DNA of 64,000 bases from Apostichopus japonicus (lineage: Eukaryota; Echinodermata; Holothuroidea; Aspidochirotida; Stichopodidae), in assembly GCF_037975245.1 (NCBI RefSeq), contig NC_092577.1, positions 21,574,898 to 21,638,897 on the forward strand, given 5' to 3'. A program made the translations under genes and the position numbers. Under the pieces are notes generated by a model, which saw nothing but the letters and a program-made list of their open reading frames with translations, ran no database searches and was not told where the DNA came from. Below are positions 58,576 to 64,000 of the stretch, one piece after another (position 1 is the first letter of the stretch; every line of letters begins with the position of its first letter).

Positions 58576-59550
58576 TATTCAACAAGAACGCAACCATATG
58601 TGGCCTTTGTGTCGGCCATTTAGTGTACAAGAATCCTGTAATGTTTGGTTAAGTTCCATGTTTGGTCAAACCATGATAAACTTGCAAACACGATAACTTA
58701 ATAGAGCAAAGACTTCAAATAATGTCATAACTGCTGGAGAGGTGCCTCATCGTGAGTGCATATGGTTTTTGAGGTCAGTAGAGGTAAAAATTCCAAAGGC
58801 TGTTAACATTTGTTGACAATGCAACATTCTAAGAATGCCATAATTAGTAGATGGCTGGAAGAGCGTTAAGACAATATGCAAATATTTATTAAACTTTTCT
58901 TGCTTTTGTACCCTCTGGTGACCTCAGATGACCTATGACCCTGTAGAAAATTTTTTGTACCACACCTTGCTTGTTATTGTAGGTGAAAATCAAATGAAAT
59001 CCCTGGGTAGAGAAGCATTTCAAGATTTGATCTTTTGACCACTAGTATCCTCAAATGACCTTTCACTCCCAAAAACGGTCTTCAAGTAATTAGCATTCAA
59101 AATTGTTGACAGACAGATAGATTGCTATTACAAAATGATATATTTATAAAATTAATGGAATTATTTTTTACCAGAACATTCCTGACGAGGTGGTATTGAA
59201 ATTGGTCAGCATTTACAGAAACTGGAAGTGCATGAATGGATAAAATTATTCTTTCATTAGCAAGTATGGATGAACAACTATTCTTCATTTACCATAAGTG
59301 ATTTGGACAAGGTACATGGTATGTCCGTCGACAAATTGCGTAAGATCTTCTTAGCAGTCTGCTGATGGGATCCACTCAAAAGATAGACTGTCTTAAACGC
59401 CATCTTTGAATACGTATGCCTCGTCCACTTAGAGCCCCTCTTAGATGTCTCACCTAAAACAGGATGAAATTACTTTTCAGTTAAGACCTGGCTGTTTTTT
59501 CCACGACTCTAGTCTAAGTCACTGAGACAACACTGCCAAGGAGTGTGAAT

Positions 59551-59566
59551 AGGGGGGTACCCCCCT
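59551..59566. repeat. Perfect 16-bp palindrome
   Basis: AGGGGGGTACCCCCCT, fully self-complementary, in intron 2 of the integrase-core gene. Function unknown; may be chance. Confidence 0.8.
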
Positions 59567-62443
59567 TATGAAATAAAGGGAGAGATAAACCCCTTGCCTC
59601 ATTTGCTTAAATTGTTTGTCATGATGATCACACCCCTGGACTCCACAAGGGGCCCCTCAACTACACAGCTGCAGTTTGGGTGATCGAAGTGATGATCACT
59701 GGGTACAATATATATATTTAAATTGTTTCAGTTTCCTTCTTTCATATACACTTGGCTTGGCCATGTCATACTAAATTGACTATTATTTTGTTTTGTATGA
59801 AAAGTTACAAAGCTAACTAGTATAAACCTTACTTAAGGCTACACGGTTATTTAGTAGAGGTAACCGTACGGTTAGCGATCTGCTAACTGGGATAACCGTC
59901 ATAACCGAGTTAATTCAGTCATTTGAATATGTATTCCTCAAATGGAACCTCCGTTTGGGGCTTTGCGTTTGAAAACTTCAACATAAACATACTGCAGAGT
60001 AATATTTTACTGGAAGTCTACTAAAGTATGGTCGAGTGGGTGTCCGTCATGTCCTTTTTTGACGAATTCTGTCATACATAACAGTTAACTCTACAATAGT
60101 TGTTACCTGCATCCGGAGAGATTTGCAGTATACTTTGCAATAGGGCATCCAGTTCATCATCAGATATTTGACTATAAGCATTTCCAGGGCATGTTGACAT
60201 CTGGAACTCATGCCTTCTCCGGAGTAATGTTCGGTAAGAGACATTCAGTGTGGAGGCAACCCTTCTCCAAGATCCAAGAATTTGATAATGCTCATCTAAC
60301 TGCTGTTGTGTCAAACAAAACCTGAAACACATATAGGACACATCATTTCACAATGCAATTGGTTTGTAATCTTTATCTGAATACCAGAGTTGAATAGGTT
60401 CAACGTAGTCCTCCAGCAGTAATTAGGAGGCTTTTTATGATGGGGACTGGGGAGGGGGGAACAAGTTATTTGTGGTTAGTGTTACTACCACTTTATAAGT
60501 ATTCACATGTGTTTTTTTTAACTAAAATTTACCTATGGAAATAAGAAGCAAAGCATTTCATTCAAATATGATTTTAAGAGAATTGCCGAAATTCTGCCGG
60601 TACTTTGTTTTCTTTGCAGCGCCCAATTAACTTCAATATTTTTGCAGACCCCCTTTGGGTCCCAACATGGAATGCAATTTCTGTGATAAACCGGTAAAAA
60701 AAAAGAGTAGTTTCTCTGCCTTTTATTTATTTTTAAATTTGTATTTACAGACGTACACTACAGGATTGGAGTATTCATTTGCTAATGAATACTAAATGGA
60801 GAAACATGGCACTGATCGGCAGAGATGATTTGTGCAACCAGAAGATTTTTTTTCAGTAGATATTGATATTTTCAATGTTAACGAGTTGGAAAATAACAAA
60901 ATGTGGGCGGGGACAAGAAACACTACTAATTTTTTATTTGGCCTTTATAATAGGCCTAAGTCAGAAAACATAGCCCCTGACTATGAATATAATATATTTT
61001 TGAGCAGGCTACTAATATAACAGTATTCAATTATTAATGTTTCTCTCTTAAACAGGGCTGTGTGTTTATCTTACCACCTCTTAAATTTGTAGTATTACGT
61101 AAACACAGAGCCCTGTATAAGGGCTAGCCCATGTAACTGACTAGGTCACGCTATGCATACATACCATAGACCTAGTCTGGTGGCTAGGTTATGCATAGCA
61201 TAGGCCTAGCAGCCTGGTTAGTAGCAGGGTTGATAGGCGTTAGTAACGGGCACCATGGGCAAATTTCTGGCTTGATTTAATTATGTGTAGGCTAGGCCTC
61301 CCTGAGTTTTGTTAATCCTAAAAATAGAAACATCAAAAGCTGGTGTTATTATATGCCTATGCTATCATAGTATCACAGGTTAGGATTTAGATATTATGTT
61401 ACAATATTTATTCATTGGATAAACAAATTAATTAGGCCTAGTTGGTTTTAGTGTTATTAATTATGTTGGGGTATGTTACTAACTGCTATGCCAGTGTTCG
61501 CACTTTTTTTGCCGATCCCGCATTGTGGAATTCCTATTGTGGGGGGGGGGGGGGATTTTAGTGGTCTGCACTGTGTTGCTTTATTTTATCAGCTTATAAT
61601 TTGTACTACCAATGCCCAACTAGTACAACATCCTTTTATGTTAAAGAAGTATTAATGTACGCTTAATTTTAGTATTCGCGATGCAGAATCTCTCCTAAAT
61701 TGTCCAAATCCCCACAATTTTTTTTAACCCCCTAGAAAAAATTGGGGGGGGGAGGGGGATACCCCTAAATTATGATCCTAGCGCTAAGCACTGGGGTACG
61801 CATCATTAAATCGAGCCCAATTCCTTCCAGAGGACCATTAGTAATTGCCATTCCCAGACAGTCATGGGGGAGACAGGTGCTTATTCATAGCCCTAGGCCT
61901 AAGTACTTAGGCTAGGCCTAAAGTTAGGCTTGGCTAGTCCATGAACTGGGCTGTGTGTTACGGTACGTTGCACAAACCTTTACATAGTACCACTGTACCA
62001 GTACATGTGTGGAGGTACACAGTTTAATGACTAGACTAGGCCTAGATTAGGCTACCGCTATAGCCTAGGCCTCTTACCGTGGTCGACCAGCACTTTCAAG
62101 TTTCTCTCGAGGACACTGGAACCGGTAAGCGTCGTCGTTGTCTTCGTGCTCTCTACCTGACGATATCTGTGCCCGTTCATTTTCTAAAGCTAAGAGAAGC
62201 TGATGTAAGCCACTAACATTGGATGTTTCATCTCCTGGATCTCTGCATGGATCTGTCGAATGTATGCCTGAGCGTAGTCCTGGAAAGTACATCCAGCGTA
62301 ACCTGAACAAAATTGATGGCAGCGTCAACCCGCCCTTGAAGGATAAATGCTCTGTGGTCGTCTGAAGTATGATGTAACGAAATTGCTTCGCTAAATATGT
62401 TAGAAATGGATGAAAACGCGGTGACAAAACCAGGTACATCCAT

Positions 62444-63289
62444 TTCTTTTAAAGTGCAGGCATGCACATATATGCACGCACCTAGTAGTATAGTATAGCT
62501 TATAGGTAAAGTACTTGTGCACGCACCAACGTTGCCTAATTGTAATACATGCACACTGTTGTTGTTCATATACAGCGCTGGTATTTGCATACGCCCCGCC
62601 CACGTATCACAGAGTGTCTAACATGGCACCGCCCATTCGCGTGCTGCTCGCGCGTCTATAACCTATATATAATATGAGCTCGCCGAGTGTGACAAAATTA
62701 TACGAGTGTGACAAAATTATACGGAAAGCCGTACGGACCTATATTATATCGATTATAATAGCAAAATATATGACTTATTATGGTATATATGTTATGCATA
62801 ATGAAAATAGGTTATGCATAACCTATATATATGATCGGTGTACGAGTAAGTTATATATATTGCGGCATAAGTAATGTATATGAGGAGTTATAATCAATAT
62901 ATTTGGTATATAATTTTGTCACACATGGCGCCTCATACCACTGACCTACCCTATTAAACTTTCTCCCCTCTACCTTAGCGGACATAACAAGCACTCCCTA
63001 CAAGACATAACTTCACAAGCTGCCTACATACCTCAGGCTGAAAGACTTCTAAGAATCGGCAAGTGCTGATTGGCTATAGGGCTCTCATGCTTACAGTTCA
63101 ACAGTTAATAACAACTCCCAGTCCTGCTTTAATTCCACTAACAGCCTCTGCAGAGCTTAACCACAAATGTAAACAAACACTGCAGAGACTGGGAGACAAA
63201 TTAAAGGAGCTTTGGCAAGAAGTGAAGGCTCAGATTTTTTTAAACAATGGGAATTAATTGTAATTAATTAATTTTTGAGCAAAATTTGT
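62444..63289. other. Upstream of the integrase-core gene; nothing firm
   Basis: Contains a direct repeat GAGTGTGACAAAATTATACG at 62685-62722 and AT-rich DNA. An open frame at 63063-63257 with a helical-looking C-terminus (LQRLGDKLKELWQEVKAQ) could be a retroelement scrap, but has no domain or splice support. Confidence 0.35.
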
Positions 63290-63835
63290 TAGGCATCACC
63301 TTATTCATACACAATCCAACAATCATCAGTTCAACTTTTAATATGATCCATCAAAATGTTGAGGAGATTGAGATATTTTAAAACATTACAAAGAATGACC
63401 CCCGATGACCCCCTAAATGACATTTGACCTGAATTTTCCGAACACCCCTCGTAATTCTCATCCCGAGGAACATTGTGACCCAAGTTTCATTATGATTGGC
63501 CATACACTGTACGAACAGGAGCAATTTGAAAATATAGGGCCGCGGCCCAGGCCACAAAAGACCCCTAGTTGATCTTTGATCTCAAATTCATGAACACCCT
63601 GAAGGTAAAACTACCATAGTACTATCGTGACAAACCCTCAACATTGTACCATGCAATCTGTAGGAGAAGCATTTTGCAAATTTTGGACCATCTCTGATGG
63701 CCCTATACCGAATGGTCCTTGTGTCCAAGTTTCATGAAATTCCATCAAACACAATTGTTGACGGATAGAGTGATAGACGCCGCACTGTAACAATAGCTCA
63801 CACCAGCATGCTGGTATGAGCTAAAAACTTGTGCA
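63290..63835. repeat. Dispersed repeat with CCAAGTTTCATGA words
   Basis: Repeated blocks with CCAAGTTTCAT (63480, 63726), a GACGGATAGAGTGATAGACG stretch and an end AGCTCACACCAGCATG...GAGCTAAAAAC. This arrangement resembles 3' ends of common non-autonomous repeats of marine invertebrates; it is cut off from any source element here. Confidence 0.5.
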
Positions 63836-64000
63836 CGCAAGCAGAGTCATCCTCAAGGTATATACCTGGCTGGTAATCACGCCTTTATGTACCATCTTGT
63901 CACCTATGCTCCCGGAATATGTGTTTACTTTGTGTTTAAACGACCAACTGATCCTAGAATAACGGGTATTTTGCCTCCGCTGCTCTATTTCATCGGAATG

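Larger units (their letters stand above)
56493..62443 (-). pseudogene. Four-exon integrase-core protein gene, several frame breaks
   Basis: Relative of the gene at 2.5-3.8 kb, with introns. Exon 1 is 62443-62078 (start MDVPGFVTAF; frame changes within it; ends CPREKLESAGRPR). Exon 2, 60321-60107, has an HTH-like region (GSWRRVASTLNVSYRTLLRR). Exon 3, 59453-59293, reads RGALSGRGIRIQRWRLRQ then a TGA and VDPISRLLRRSYAICRRTY. Exon 4, 57307-56493, holds the core: [19 protein letters not shown], the second Asp in [23 protein letters not shown] and QTPNQLF. All splice borders are GT/AG, and the HLW|HIDG join is in phase. Breaks: two bases short at the start of exon 3, the TGA, one base near 57062 and one in a T7 run near 56915. 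Introns suggest a long-resident host gene rather than a fresh transposon. Confidence 0.75.

Noticed and set aside
63063-63257. 64-codon frame with helical C-terminus
   Set aside because: No domain, splice or repeat support; could be a retroelement scrap.

Overview
This is a repeat-rich animal genome window. Coding sequence lies in spliced exons with GT/AG borders, introns are long and AT-rich, and almost every family seen is either a transposable element or one expanded in marine invertebrates (HECT ligases with a RanBP2 finger, integrase-core genes, Rep-like genes, Tx1-type LINEs, a PIN/XPG-like protein). The frequent TAGGCCTA words and the repeat types recall echinoderm DNA. I infer a marine invertebrate, probably a deuterostome; the species cannot be fixed from the sequence alone.

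Layout. 0-4 kb: a hairpin repeat, a 26-bp LINE-tail insertion with target duplication, a tRNA-derived SINE, and a broken integrase-core gene (+). 4-12 kb: mostly non-coding with dispersed tandem repeats and a cysteine-rich terminal exon (-). 12-16.5 kb: two ~300-bp direct repeats around a decayed Tc1/mariner transposase, then a nearly complete intron-containing Rep-like gene (HUH endonuclease plus SF3 helicase) on the minus strand, whose intron holds an iteron-like repeat and a perfect hairpin. 17-39 kb: Tx1-clade LINEs. One full-length copy (+) has its last 1.3 kb in tandem triplicate inside a single target duplication; a second full-length copy (-) has a perfect 15-bp duplication; a third is a head-to-head pair. 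Between and beneath them are phase-matched exons of an unidentified minus-strand gene.

39.5-51.6 kb: a plus-strand gene or pseudogene with a RanBP2-type zinc finger and a split HECT domain. Its last intron contains a 4.8-kb foldback element with ~1.3-1.5-kb inverted arms and part of a PIN/XPG-like gene inside. 52-58.6 kb: non-autonomous repeats, including a hAT-type element with an 8-bp target duplication. 56.5-62.4 kb: a four-exon integrase-core gene (-) with several frame breaks. The end of the window is repeat-derived.

How it fits together: there is no operon logic. Two or three host-like genes have been opened up by successive insertions, while several elements carry their own replication or integration enzymes. 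Several frame breaks sit in homopolymers, so some pseudogene calls could be uncorrected sequencing indels. The strongest candidates for something little described are the Rep/iteron locus (12.2-16.5 kb) and the foldback carrying a PIN/XPG-like gene (46.1-50.9 kb).
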